A stretch of DNA of 64,000 bases from TMED23 sp913054205. GTDB taxonomy: Bacteria; Pseudomonadota; Alphaproteobacteria; Rhodospirillales; UBA2165. The position numbers and the translations under genes were made by a program. The stretch covers positions 8,686 through 72,685 of the forward strand of contig JAYGEG010000040.1 in assembly GCA_046582495.1 (NCBI GenBank), in the 5' to 3' direction. Below the pieces are notes generated by a model that was not told the origin of the DNA, searched no databases, and worked only from the letters and a program-made list of their open reading frames with translations. This document shows, in pieces, positions 17,162 to 25,776 of the stretch. Each line of letters starts with the position of its first letter. Position 1 is the stretch's first letter.

Positions 17162-18694
17162 TTACCTGGCTGGAGTATCGAAGCTTTTGGGCGCATGGCT
17201 GATGATCTTGGTGCCTCTCTCCCGCACTTGATGGACCGACAACCTGCGCTCAGCAACGCCTTCCGGTAAAAATCTGAAAATGCCATCGCGGCCGGTAAAT
17301 CCCTGCGGGGCGGTTATTTCAGAGATATCAAAGATCGCATTGCGTTCCGGGCGGACCTCCGGCGTCTCATTGGCGTTTTCGCTTTCGGCTTTTTTAGGCG
17401 CCTCGTTTTGCGCAAAGACGGCGGCCAAAGCCGTCGCATCATAGGCCAGCGTTGCCAATCTTGGCGGAAATTCACCATAAATGGCTTTATATTGGCGCCT
17501 GAAATCGTGTCGTTCCTGAGCCGCCGGCGCCGCGTACCAGCCGCCCACCAAAGCAGGTTCCGAGCCAATTCCAGCGGTATCCCATTGTCCGGTACCGAGC
17601 ATCCTGATTTTTTTTGGATCAATGTCGTAATAGGGCAATAAAGCAGCAATGGATTGCAGTCTTTTGCCGCCATCGGCGATCAACAGTGCATCAAACGGAA
17701 CGTCGCCCAGAGTTTGCAGATTTTCGAGCCGCTTGAGCGCTTGTTTTGCGACCTCATCATCTCGCGCTGCCAGAATTTTACGTTCGGCCAGTAAATTTGA
17801 GCGCCGGGCATCGTAATTGGCAAGATCTTTGATGACCGGGGCAAAATCAGTGACATAGGGATCATAAAACGCCTGTTCACTAACCTCGGCACCATTGGCT
17901 TCGGCTGTTTGTTTTAAAGCATCTGCAATGGTGACACCGTAATCATTATCGGGCGCAAGAACGGCAAAGCGGCGCACGCCGCGCTTAATCGCATAGGTGA
18001 CAACCCGCTGAACCTGCTCGCTCGGCAAAAAACCCATAGTGAACACACCGTCACCGGCAATTGTCCGATCATTTGAAAACGCAATGACTTTTAAGCCCGC
18101 TGCCCGCGCTGCCGGCGCAATCGCCTCGACCGAGCCGGCAAACAAAGGGCCCAGAATAAGTGAGGCGCCATCACCGATGGCTAAGGCCGCTGCATCGGCG
18201 GCGCCATTGGGTGTGCCTTGGGTATCTTGCGGCAATAACTCAAACTCTTTATCAGCAAAATGGAACAACGCCAGCTGCGCGGCATTGAGCATCGCTTGGC
18301 CCAATTTTGAGTGACTTCCTGAAAGCGGCAGAAGAATGGCGACCCTCGGGACATTCGGGTTCAACGGCGGGGCAGGGGGCGCCGAAAACCGTTTTTCATT
18401 CTGCGGCGCCAGCACCTGATCCACTTCAATGGGCGCAGGTTCAACAACAGCGCCCGGAATGACGAGCTGACCGGGTTGAACATCCGGCGCTTTTAATTGG
18501 CCTTCCCGAAGCGTTTGTTGCGCCAATTGCGGATTACTTGGTCCAATTGGCCGCGCATTTGAGCCTTGCCTATCCTGAGGTAATTCAGTCAACTGTTGCT
18601 CAACGCAGGCCCCTAGAGTTGGCACCAACAACAATATCGCCAATAACGAAGACCCAGCAAAAGACAGTGGAAAAACTTTCTGATAAAAGCTCAT
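17162..18694 (-). CDS. LpoA-like penicillin-binding protein activator (lipoprotein)
   Basis: 510 residues from ATG 18694; an in-frame TTG at 18718 is less likely because a normal lipoprotein signal starts at MSFYQKVFPLSFAGSSLLAILLLVPTLGAC, whose lipobox is LGAC. A Pro-rich linker leads to a type 1 periplasmic-binding-protein fold beginning NVPRVAILLPLSGSHSKLGQAML, with GPLFAGSVEAI and VLAPDNDYGVTIADALKQTAE. This is the domain of LpoA/YraM-type PBP activators, and the gene neighbours rsmI and yraN exactly as yraM does in enterobacteria. No N-terminal TPR domain of the E. coli type is evident. Confidence 0.85.
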   Translation of the reverse strand: MSFYQKVFPLSFAGSSLLAILLLVPTLGACVEQQLTELPQDRQGSNARPIGPSNPQLAQQTLREGQLKAPDVQPGQLVIPGAVVEPAPIEVDQVLAPQNEKRFSAPPAPPLNPNVPRVAILLPLSGSHSKLGQAMLNAAQLALFHFADKEFELLPQDTQGTPNGAADAAALAIGDGASLILGPLFAGSVEAIAPAARAAGLKVIAFSNDRTIAGDGVFTMGFLPSEQVQRVVTYAIKRGVRRFAVLAPDNDYGVTIADALKQTAEANGAEVSEQAFYDPYVTDFAPVIKDLANYDARRSNLLAERKILAARDDEVAKQALKRLENLQTLGDVPFDALLIADGGKRLQSIAALLPYYDIDPKKIRMLGTGQWDTAGIGSEPALVGGWYAAPAAQERHDFRRQYKAIYGEFPPRLATLAYDATALAAVFAQNEAPKKAESENANETPEVRPERNAIFDISEITAPQGFTGRDGIFRFLPEGVAERRLSVHQVRERGTKIISHAPKSFDTPAR

Positions 18695-18717
18695 CTTCTG
18701 AAAATAGCGGAGCGCCA

Positions 18718-19584
18718 ATGAGAAGTAAACCGGACGATGACGGACACAAAAATAGGCTTAAAACTGGGCTCTATTTGGTCGCAACGCCGATTGGAAATCT
18801 CCAGGATTTAAGCCTGCGCGCCCATGAAATTTTGAGCAACGCAGATATTATTGCCTGCGAAGATACGCGGGTCACCGGAAAATTGCTCTCTCGTCACGCC
18901 ATAGACACATCTATGAAAGCCTATCACGAACATAATGCCGAACACGCGCGCCCGGCTTTAATGAAAATCCTCAGCGAAGGCGGTGCTATTGCGCTGGTAT
19001 CAGATGCCGGGACGCCCGCGATTTCAGATCCTGGCTACAGATTGGTGCAAGACTGTATTGAGCGCAGCTTTGACGTTACTTCTGCGCCCGGTGCCAACGC
19101 TGCCATTACCGGCCTCATATTGTCTGGTTTGCCAACCGATCGCTTTTTATTCGCCGGATTTTTACCGTCGAAATCAGGACAGCGTTGCAAGGAGCTGGCT
19201 GAACTGGCAGGCGTTCCAGCGACGCTGATATTCTACGAATCTGCAAAACGTTTGGCCGCCTCACTCAGTGATATGGCGGAACAATTAGGTGACCGGCCCG
19301 CTGCTGTAACACGAGAGCTGACCAAACTGCACGAAGAAATCCGCCGCGGTTCTTTGGCTGAGCTTGCCGCTCATTATAGGGGGGCCGGCGCGCCCAAGGG
19401 TGAAATTGTTGTTGTCATCGGCCGGCCCCTGAAAGCTGCCGCGCTATCAGACGAAGAGCTCGACATTTTAATTTCTGAAGGCCTCAAGGATAAATCATTA
19501 CGCGATGTGGCAGCAAAGCTCGCGGAAGAAACCGGTTTGCCCAAGCGCCAGATTTACGCCCGCGCCTTAGAGATATCAAAATGA
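18718..19584 (+). CDS. rsmI: 16S rRNA 2'-O-methyltransferase RsmI
   Basis: 288 residues from ATG 18718, with GGAG five bases upstream; in-frame codons as far as 18538 run into the opposite gene and lack homology. LYLVATPIGNLQDLSLRAHEILSNADIIACEDTR is the tetrapyrrole-methylase-fold signature of RsmI, and VSDAGTPAISDPG the SAM-site glycine loop. It methylates C1402 ribose in 16S rRNA. It is divergent from the LpoA-like gene and overlaps yraN as ATGA. Confidence 0.96.
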   Translation: MRSKPDDDGHKNRLKTGLYLVATPIGNLQDLSLRAHEILSNADIIACEDTRVTGKLLSRHAIDTSMKAYHEHNAEHARPALMKILSEGGAIALVSDAGTPAISDPGYRLVQDCIERSFDVTSAPGANAAITGLILSGLPTDRFLFAGFLPSKSGQRCKELAELAGVPATLIFYESAKRLAASLSDMAEQLGDRPAAVTRELTKLHEEIRRGSLAELAAHYRGAGAPKGEIVVVIGRPLKAAALSDEELDILISEGLKDKSLRDVAAKLAEETGLPKRQIYARALEISK

Positions 19585-19943
19585 CGGCCAAAAAAAACCA
19601 AACAAGAAATTTTGGCACCTTTGCTGAACACCTGGCGGCACTTTTTCTGCGCCTCAAAGGCTACCGTATTCTTGCCCGGCAGCTACGCACGCCTCTCGGC
19701 GAAATCGATATTATCGCCAAACGCGGACACACCATCGCTTTTGTTGAAGTTAAAGCGCGCGGCGACATGACCCAAGCGCTGGAGGCTTTAAGTTATCGTC
19801 AGCGCGAACGCATCGGCCGCGCGGCCTTGGCCTATGCGTCAGATCACAGCAAATATTCGAGATTTGACCTACGATTTGACTTAATCGCCATCGCGCCCTG
19901 GCAATGGCCGCGTCATCTTTGCAACGCCTGGCAACCTTCCTGA
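19581..19943 (+). CDS. yraN: YraN/UPF0102-family nuclease-like protein
   Basis: 120 residues. AEHLAALFLRLKGYRILARQLRTPLGEIDIIAKRGHTIAFVEVKAR is the UPF0102 core with the restriction-endonuclease-like D...E-V-K triad. Function is not established; it resembles Holliday-junction-type nucleases and always accompanies rsmI. Translation is coupled to rsmI through an ATGA overlap. Confidence 0.92.
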   Translation: MTAKKNQTRNFGTFAEHLAALFLRLKGYRILARQLRTPLGEIDIIAKRGHTIAFVEVKARGDMTQALEALSYRQRERIGRAALAYASDHSKYSRFDLRFDLIAIAPWQWPRHLCNAWQPS

Positions 19944-20020
19944 AGCCGGTTTATATAAAACTTACAAATATTGGGCGGTTTTTGGGTTTAGGTATTAGCT
20001 TTCAGTTAGTAATATAGCGC

Positions 20021-20026
20021 TATAAT
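20021..20026 (+). promoter_or_regulatory. Perfect -10 box upstream of the BON lipoprotein
   Basis: TATAAT at 20021-20026 lies 44 bases before the ATG at 20070. No convincing -35 box is seen 17 bases upstream. Confidence 0.4.
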
Positions 20027-20069
20027 CGACGCCTAAATATTTGAGATCACTCGATAAGGATGTAACGTT

Positions 20070-20657
20070 ATGCCCCGCTTGTTTTCCGCACCCGTTCTGG
20101 TCATTACCTCGCTACTCGCTGTTTCGACAATTTTGTCCGGCTGTACCGCCATCGTTGGTGCAGGCGCAACAGTGGGTGTGGCCGCCGTTCAGGAGCGTGG
20201 CCTCAAAGGTAGAGCCAATGATCTTAAAATTGAGGCGCGTGTACTCGAAAAATATGTCAATGCCGGCTTTAAGCTTACCGCGACGATTGGCGCTGAGGTG
20301 TATGAAGGCCGCGTGCTTTTAACGGGCGCCAGCAAAGACACCAAAATTACCGATCAGGCAGTAAAACTCGCCTGGCAGGTCGACGGCGTCAAAGAAGTCA
20401 TCAATGAAATTCAAGTTGGCAAAGAATCCGGGATTTCAGATTACGCCCAAGACACCTGGATCACCGCCCAGTTGAAATCCAAAATGACGTTTGATCAGGA
20501 AATCCTCTCGATCAATTATGTCGTTGAAACGGTGAATGCGACGGTCTATCTAATCGGCATTGCCCAGAACGCAACCGAACTTAACCGTGTCAAACAACAC
20601 GCCTCAAATGTGAAGTTTGTCCGCAATATCATCAGCCATGTTCGCGTAAAAAAATAA
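20070..20657 (+). CDS. Double BON-domain lipoprotein (DolP/OsmY type)
   Basis: 195 residues. The signal peptide ends in the lipobox LSGC. Two BON domains follow: about residues 50-115 (VYEGRVLLTGASKDTKITDQAVKLAWQVDGVKEVINEIQV) and 120-192 (DTWITAQLKSKMTFDQEILSINYVVETVNATVYLIG). The layout equals that of DolP (YraP), an outer-membrane lipoprotein that supports BAM-dependent assembly, whose gene also lies next to yraN in enterobacteria. It has its own upstream -10 box and precedes gshB by 31 bases. Confidence 0.9.
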   Translation: MPRLFSAPVLVITSLLAVSTILSGCTAIVGAGATVGVAAVQERGLKGRANDLKIEARVLEKYVNAGFKLTATIGAEVYEGRVLLTGASKDTKITDQAVKLAWQVDGVKEVINEIQVGKESGISDYAQDTWITAQLKSKMTFDQEILSINYVVETVNATVYLIGIAQNATELNRVKQHASNVKFVRNIISHVRVKK

Positions 20658-20688
20658 ACCAACGTCTGAATTTAACGGAACACACCCT

Positions 20689-21645
20689 ATGAGCCTTATC
20701 GTCGCCATCCAAATGGACCCCATAGATTCAATCGACATCTCTGCCGATAGTACATTTGTGATGGCGCTGGAAGCACAAGCTCGCGGACATTCGCTCTATC
20801 ATTATCTAACGCAAGATCTTGCGTTGAAAAATGGCCGTGTGATGGCCGGCGCTCGGCATCTCGAAGTGCGCCGCGAAGAAGGCAATCATTTCACCCTCGG
20901 TGAGCAGGAGTGGATTGACCTCGCCCTCGTTGATGTTGTGCTGATGCGGCAAGACCCGCCTTTTGATATGGCCTATATCACGGCAACCCATTTGCTCGAA
21001 CACGTCCATCCAAAAACGCTGGTCGTCAATGATCCGGTGAATGTCAGGAACGCGCCTGAAAAATTGTTTGTCACGCATTTTCCGGAGCTCATGCCGCCGA
21101 CGCTGATCACCACAAATCGGGAACAGGTGATGGACTTTCGTGCAGAGCACAAAGACCTGATCATCAAACCTTTGTTTGGCAATGGCGGGGCGGGGGTCTT
21201 TCATATCGGGCCCGATGACGAAAACATAAATTCCCTGCTTGAACTTTTCACCGAGCTCTATCGCGAACCGATTATTGTCCAGCGCTACGAGCCTGCTGTC
21301 AGAAACGGCGACAAACGCATTATCCTGATCGACGGAAAGCCAGCCGGCGCGCTTAACCGAGTTCCGGCCAAGGGCGAATCCCGCTCCAACCTCCATGTCG
21401 GCGGCACCGCCGAAAAAAGCACGCTGACCAAGCGCGAGCGGGAAATTTGCGACGCCATCGGCCCGACGCTGAAAGAGCGCGGTTTAATATTTGTCGGAAT
21501 TGACGTGATCGGCGACTACATGACTGAGATTAACGTCACCTCGCCGACCTGCCTGCAAGAGATCAATCATTTTGATGGCGTTAAGCTCGAAGCCGATATC
21601 TGGGACGCGATCCAATTGCGGCTCGATAGCAAAGAAGACGATTAA
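20689..21645 (+). CDS. gshB: Glutathione synthetase
   Basis: 318 residues, family length. The N-terminal MSLIVAIQMDPIDSIDISADSTFVMALEAQARGH starts the prokaryotic GshB domain; DPVNVRNAPEKLFVTHFPELMPPTLIT and IIKPLFGNGGAGVFHI form the ATP-grasp part, and YMTEINVTSPTCLQEI the metal-binding end. It joins gamma-glutamylcysteine and glycine. In many alphaproteobacteria comM lies immediately next to gshB, which fits the comM remnant a few hundred bases downstream here. Confidence 0.96.
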   Translation: MSLIVAIQMDPIDSIDISADSTFVMALEAQARGHSLYHYLTQDLALKNGRVMAGARHLEVRREEGNHFTLGEQEWIDLALVDVVLMRQDPPFDMAYITATHLLEHVHPKTLVVNDPVNVRNAPEKLFVTHFPELMPPTLITTNREQVMDFRAEHKDLIIKPLFGNGGAGVFHIGPDDENINSLLELFTELYREPIIVQRYEPAVRNGDKRIILIDGKPAGALNRVPAKGESRSNLHVGGTAEKSTLTKREREICDAIGPTLKERGLIFVGIDVIGDYMTEINVTSPTCLQEINHFDGVKLEADIWDAIQLRLDSKEDD

Positions 21646-21651
21646 AATATT

Positions 21652-21939
21652 TTAGCCTTCCCGCCAATACTCTTCATCGCGCTTTATCATCAGATCATCT
21701 TCCGGCGATTTACCCATCTGTTTTCGGTCGTCGCCTTTGAGGTGATCCATATAACCGCCCAGCACAGAATTGATAAATGGATGATCTGACGGCGTGTCCT
21801 TTTCCGCGATATCGTAGGACGTGAAGTCCGCGAGCTTGCCCTCAAAGGTTTTGCGGATCATGTCATAGACAAAACTATCGTGCCATTCGGGCAATTCAAA
21901 CAGACTGTCATCCAGATAGAGCTGGCGCCAAAATTCCAT
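21652..21939 (-). pseudogene. C-terminal fragment of an unidentified minus-strand gene
   Basis: A 95-codon ORF on the minus strand, convergent with gshB. The open frame continues upstream of the ATG at 21939 to about 21990 with protein-like sequence (GARLTHPRHREF just before the Met), so the ORF looks like the end of a longer protein whose beginning is gone. The residues (FWRQLYLDDSLFELPEWHDSFVYDMIRKTFEGK) are rich in aromatic and acidic residues; I do not recognise the family. The missing 5' part coincides with the point where the comM remnant starts on the other strand. It could also be a genuine small gene started at 21939. Confidence 0.5.
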
Positions 21940-21961
21940 AAACTCCCGGTGGCGCGGGTGG

Positions 21962-22423
21962 GTTAACCGCGCGCCTAAATGCGGCCAGGACTATCAGACA
22001 AAAATCTCAGGACCGATGTTTGACCGTATTGATCTTCATGTCGACGTGCCGGCTGTTCATCTTGCTGATCTTAGCAGGCCATCACAGTCTGAAAGCTCGG
22101 CTGTTATCGCTGTGCGCGTCGCCGCCGCACGCCTTCTCCAACGGGAGCGCTTCAGGAAACTCGGCGAAAATGATCTGCATACCAATGCCGAGGCTGATGG
22201 GAAACTTTTAGAAGAAATTGCCGCGCCGTCAGAGGCGGGGCGAAAACTACTGTTGGAAGCGACCGAAAAAATGCGATTAACCGCCCGGGGCTATCACCGT
22301 ATTTTGCGCGTCGGCAGAACGCTCGCCGATCTCGATCAGCAAAACGACGTTGAACGCATCCATATTGCTGAGGCGCTCGCCTACCGGCGCATCGTACCCG
22401 GGCGGCAACTCGCATCTGTTTGA
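21962..22423 (+). pseudogene. comM: C-terminal remnant of comM (YifB, Mg-chelatase-like AAA+ protein)
   Basis: In-frame from 21962 the sequence reads NRAPKCGQDYQTKISGPMFDRIDLHVDVPAV, the Cys-containing and 'ISGPxxDRIDLH' segment that precedes the C-terminal domain of ComM/YifB, and continues to RGYHRILRVGRTLADL and HIAEALAYRR, the normal end. Only about 150 of roughly 500 residues remain: the N-terminal Lon-like domain and the AAA+ Walker motifs are missing. ComM is a helicase that assists integration of DNA during natural transformation. The only in-frame ATG (22016) lies in the middle of a conserved motif, so this is a remnant rather than a short gene. Confidence 0.8.
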
Positions 22424-22432
22424 AACAGGGCG

Positions 22433-22795
22433 TCAGTCTCTCGTAAGCATCGGGCCGAGTTTCTTGCCGCCAAATATATGAACATGAAGATGCGGAACCT
22501 CCTGTATGCCGTCATCGCCTATATTGGCAAGAATGCGATAGCCGGGTTCGGCCAGCTCTAATTGACGCGCGGTATTGCCGACTGCCCGAATAAAATTGGC
22601 GATTTCTGCATCACTCGCGGTGGAGGTAAAATCATCCATCGAGACATAGGCAGCCTTCGGAATAACCAAAACGTGGATCGGGGCTTGTGGATTGATGTCT
22701 TCAAACGCCAGCGCGTGATCGTCCTCATAAACTTTAGTACACGGAATTTCACCGCGCAAAATCTTGGCAAAAATATTCTCAGAATCATACGCCAT
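22433..22795 (-). CDS. hinT: HIT-family (HinT-like) nucleotide hydrolase
   Basis: 120 residues. The histidine triad HLHVHIFGG near the C-terminus and YDSENIFAKILRGEIPCTKVYEDDHALAFEDINPQAPIHVLVIPK at the start define a HinT-type purine nucleoside phosphoramidase. It lies downstream of hisE on the same strand, separated by 49 bases that hold a long palindrome; the hisE-hinT pairing is common in alphaproteobacteria. Confidence 0.94.
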   Translation of the reverse strand: MAYDSENIFAKILRGEIPCTKVYEDDHALAFEDINPQAPIHVLVIPKAAYVSMDDFTSTASDAEIANFIRAVGNTARQLELAEPGYRILANIGDDGIQEVPHLHVHIFGGKKLGPMLTRD

Positions 22796-22812
22796 TGGAT
22801 TTCCTAAATAAA

Positions 22813-22837
22813 TTTAATTACCCCGGGGTAAATTAAA
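22813..22837. repeat. Palindrome with TACCCCGGGGTA core between hisE and hinT
   Basis: TTTAATTACCCC (22813-22824) abuts GGGGTAAATTAAA (22825-22837); they are complementary except for one extra A. It occupies the intergenic space between hisE and hinT. It may act as an operator or an attenuating hairpin; A/T tracts flank it on both sides. The core resembles the palindrome at 15334-15363. Confidence 0.55.
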
Positions 22838-22844
22838 AAATTTG

Positions 22845-23174
22845 TTAGTTTTTGCCCCGAGATTCATTTTCTTCAATTCCGGATGTGCCTTCGCGGCGCT
22901 CAAGTTCTGCCCACACTTCTTCTGGTTTGATGCCAGCCTCTGCCCATAAAACCAAAAGATGGTACAAAAGATCGGCGCTTTCCGCCGTGACGGTATCTTG
23001 GTTGCTGAGCGCGGCGGTGATGGTTTCGACCGCTTCTTCGCCGACTTTCCGGGCAATCTCCGCCATACCGGCATCAAACAACTTCGCCGTATAGGAAGAG
23101 GCCGCATCGGCGCCTTTGCGGCTTTCAATCACCGCATAGAGTTTATCCAGAACGTTGCTTGAGCTATCCGTCAT
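22845..23174 (-). CDS. hisE: Phosphoribosyl-ATP pyrophosphatase
   Basis: 109 residues from ATG 23174 (MTDSSSNVLDKLYAVIESRKGADAASSYTAKLF). Longer in-frame reading to 23249 overlaps hisF and has no homology. KVGEEAVETITAAL and ESADLLYHLLVLWAEAG are the acidic metal-binding helices of the MazG-like HisE fold. It performs the second step of histidine synthesis. It starts four bases after hisF. Confidence 0.95.
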   Translation of the reverse strand: MTDSSSNVLDKLYAVIESRKGADAASSYTAKLFDAGMAEIARKVGEEAVETITAALSNQDTVTAESADLLYHLLVLWAEAGIKPEEVWAELERREGTSGIEENESRGKN

Positions 23175-23178
23175 TCTA

Positions 23179-23940
23179 TCAATCCATCCGTACCGGCACG
23201 CCGGCCGCCTGCATGTGGGCTTTGGTTTCTTGAATACTATAGGTGCCAAAGTGAAAAATCGAGGCCGCTAAGACCGCGCTTGCATGGCCGTCCCGCACAC
23301 CTTCAACCATGTGATCAAGCGTGCCGACGCCGCCGGAGGCTATGACCGGGATGGAGACCGCATCGGCGATCGCCCGGGTCAGCTCAATATCAAAACCTGA
23401 TTTTGTACCGTCTTTATCCATCGAGGTGAGCAATATTTCACCCGCGCCGTATTCCGCCATCTGTTTGGCCCAGCCAATCGCTTCTATACCGGTTTCCTTG
23501 CGGCCACCATGGGTGAATATTTCGAACCGATCTCCATTTCTCTTAGCGTCCATCGCAACAACGATACATTGGCTGCCAAACTTTAACGCAGCTTCACGGA
23601 CAAATTCCGGATTGTGGATGGCAGCGGTATTGATCGCCACTTTATCCGCACCCGCAAGAAGAAGCTTTCGAATATCATCAACGCTACGCACACCGCCGCC
23701 GACCGTCACCGGCATAAAACATTGCTCTGCGGTTTGGGCGACGACCTCAAAGATCGTGTCTCGGTCTTCGTGGCTCGCGGTAATATCCAAAAAACATAGC
23801 TCGTCTGCACCGGCGGCGTCATATATTTTGGCTTGCTCAACCGGATCACCGGCATCCACCAGATCGACAAAATTGACGCCTTTGACAACGCGGCCCTTAT
23901 CGACATCCAAACAAGGAATGATACGAGTTTTCAGCATCAT
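23179..23940 (-). CDS. hisF: Imidazole glycerol phosphate synthase, cyclase subunit
   Basis: 253 residues. The (beta/alpha)8 barrel carries RIIPCLDVDKGRVVKGVNF with one catalytic Asp, then GGGVRSVDDIRKLLLAGADKVAINTAA and EILLTSMDKDGTKSGFD with the second. With HisH it converts PRFAR and ammonia to IGP and AICAR. The ATG overlaps the hisA stop as ATGA. Confidence 0.97.
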   Translation of the reverse strand: MMLKTRIIPCLDVDKGRVVKGVNFVDLVDAGDPVEQAKIYDAAGADELCFLDITASHEDRDTIFEVVAQTAEQCFMPVTVGGGVRSVDDIRKLLLAGADKVAINTAAIHNPEFVREAALKFGSQCIVVAMDAKRNGDRFEIFTHGGRKETGIEAIGWAKQMAEYGAGEILLTSMDKDGTKSGFDIELTRAIADAVSIPVIASGGVGTLDHMVEGVRDGHASAVLAASIFHFGTYSIQETKAHMQAAGVPVRMD

Positions 23941-24680
23941 GCCGTGCCTTGCAGGAAAGCAACCGCAGCAGCAGGATCGATGGCCCCGTCGTAAACCGCC
24001 CGGCCCGAGATCACGCCTTCAAGCAGTTTCCCGCCGAGCTCATCATTGGCGTTTTTCAAGGCCAGCAAATCCACCATCGAGGAAACACCGCCAGAAGCAA
24101 TCACCGGAATGGAAATCGCTTTCGCCAGCGCAATCGTCGCGTCAACATTCGCACCTTCCATCAGACCATCCCGGTCGATGTCTGTATAAATGATCGTCGC
24201 AACGCCTGCGCCTTCAAACTTCTTTGCAAGATCGAGCGCCGTGATTTCAGAAACTTCCGCCCAGCCTTCGACCGCGACAAAGCCGCCCTTGGCATCAATG
24301 CCAACGACAATTTGGCCGGGGAATTTTTTACACGCTTCCATTACAAGATCCGGATCTTTTAGCGCCGCTGTGCCGAGGATGACGCGCGTTATACCTTTTT
24401 CAAGCCACATCTCGATCGTAGCAAGATCACGGATACCGCCGCCGAGTTCCACCTTCATGGTGGTTGCTTCCAAAATGCCATCAACCGAATTGCCGTTTAC
24501 CGGCTCGCCTTCAAAAGCGCCGTTGAGATCAACAACATGCAGCCATTTACACCCAGCGTCTTGAAACAATAAAGCTTGGGCAGCCGGATCGTCGCCGAAG
24601 ACCGTTGCCTTATCCATATCACCGCGCAGCAGGCGCACACATTCGCCGTCTTTTAAATCAATCGCTGGAAAAAAGATCAT
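23937..24680 (-). CDS. hisA: ProFAR isomerase
   Basis: 247 residues from ATG 24680, which has AGGAGA eight bases upstream; the longer frame to 24710 is not needed. FFPAIDLKDGECVRLLRGD holds the catalytic Asp and the paralogous barrel shares GGGIRDLATIEMWLEKGITRVILGTAA with hisF. The second Asp is in IYTDIDRDGLMEG. It isomerises ProFAR to PRFAR. Confidence 0.97.
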   Translation of the reverse strand: MIFFPAIDLKDGECVRLLRGDMDKATVFGDDPAAQALLFQDAGCKWLHVVDLNGAFEGEPVNGNSVDGILEATTMKVELGGGIRDLATIEMWLEKGITRVILGTAALKDPDLVMEACKKFPGQIVVGIDAKGGFVAVEGWAEVSEITALDLAKKFEGAGVATIIYTDIDRDGLMEGANVDATIALAKAISIPVIASGGVSSMVDLLALKNANDELGGKLLEGVISGRAVYDGAIDPAAAVAFLQGTA

Positions 24681-24694
24681 TTTGCATCTCCTTC

Positions 24695-25351
24695 CTACAC
24701 CCCTGGCCATCTCAAAAAGTTAGCAATAAAAGCCAAGCCGAATTGCTGGCTTTTCTCCGGGTGAAACTGTGTGCCTATCATGTTGTCCCGCCCGATCATC
24801 GCGGTCACCGCGCCGCCATATTCAACCTCGGCCAGCACGTTCCCGGCGTTGGCAGCAGCAAAATGATAAGAGTGCACAAAATAGGCATGCGCGCCAACAT
24901 CAAAACCTGATAATACCGGATGCGCGCCGGGCTCGAACGACAACGCATTCCAGCCCATATGCGGAATTTTTAAAGCAGCATCGCTCGGTTTGATCTCAAC
25001 AACCTCGCCGTCGATCCAGCCAAAGCCGTCCGTATCTCCGTGCTCACGGCCCAGTGTCGCCATTAATTGCATGCCGACGCAAATACCGAGAAATGGTTTT
25101 TTGTTTGCAATCACCTGCTCGGTCAAAGCGTCGATCATGCCCGGCACGGCGGCAAGCCCGGCTTTGCAATCGGCAAAAGCACCAACGCCCGGCAATACAA
25201 TATGATCGGCATTTTTGAGTGTCGCCGGGTCATTGGTGACCACAACCTCGCTTGCGCCAAACTCTTCACTGGCGCGTTCAAATGCTTTGGCGGCGGAACG
25301 CAAATTGCCGGAGCCGTAATCAATAATGACAGTTTTATTCTTTGGGCTCAC
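24695..25351 (-). CDS. hisH: Imidazole glycerol phosphate synthase, glutamine amidotransferase subunit
   Basis: 218 residues. VIIDYGSGNLRSAAKAFERA is the N-terminus, FLGICVGMQLMA the nucleophile elbow with catalytic Cys, and GTQFHPEKSQQFGL carries the His-Glu of the triad. It feeds ammonia to HisF. The start is GTG at 25351, overlapping the stop of the DUF2628 gene as GTGA. Confidence 0.96.
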   Translation of the reverse strand: MSPKNKTVIIDYGSGNLRSAAKAFERASEEFGASEVVVTNDPATLKNADHIVLPGVGAFADCKAGLAAVPGMIDALTEQVIANKKPFLGICVGMQLMATLGREHGDTDGFGWIDGEVVEIKPSDAALKIPHMGWNALSFEPGAHPVLSGFDVGAHAYFVHSYHFAAANAGNVLAEVEYGGAVTAMIGRDNMIGTQFHPEKSQQFGLAFIANFLRWPGV

Positions 25352-25764
25352 CAGGGACCTCCGGCACGATTGCTCGGGGGCGACGGTGCGGTGGACGGCT
25401 GCGCCATCATATAACGCACAAGTGCGGTTTCTTTATTATTTGCAACAATCACCGCGCGCTCATCGAAGCCGCGTTTGGCCAAAATCCGGCGCCGAAGATC
25501 GTTCGCGGTCCAGCCAATGATAAGTGCGAGCGCCAATGAGGCGACGCCTTGCACGATCTGGTCACCGCCGAGCAGCGTCATACTCCAGCCGAGCGCAACA
25601 TTGACAATCACAAAGGCCAGCGCCCAAAACCAAAGGCGGTGCCACAAAGCCCAGATGACGGAAAACACAAAGGCCGGCCAGCTGAAACCTTCTTTAACGG
25701 CAATGGGTTCCGGCACGGTTTCTCCCGCCGGGTCGATTGGCTCATGTAGGGTATAAATGCGCAT
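25348..25764 (-). CDS. DUF2628 membrane protein in the his cluster
   Basis: 138 residues. After about 25 polar residues, KEGFSWPAFVFSVIWALWHRLWFWALAFVIVNVALGW gives the DUF2628 signature with its Trp-rich first membrane helix, then a second helix (VQGVASLALALIIGWTANDLRRRIL), then a cytoplasmic tail. The family has no known function but lies between hisB and hisH in many alphaproteobacteria, so it is a regular member of this operon. Start and stop are tightly packed between neighbours. Confidence 0.88.
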   Translation of the reverse strand: MRIYTLHEPIDPAGETVPEPIAVKEGFSWPAFVFSVIWALWHRLWFWALAFVIVNVALGWSMTLLGGDQIVQGVASLALALIIGWTANDLRRRILAKRGFDERAVIVANNKETALVRYMMAQPSTAPSPPSNRAGGPW

Positions 25765-25776
25765 AGATAGAAACTT

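Noticed and set aside
23321..24193. 290-codon plus-strand ORF opposite hisF and hisA
   Set aside because: Spans two well-defined genes in antisense and has Ser/Pro-rich shadow composition.
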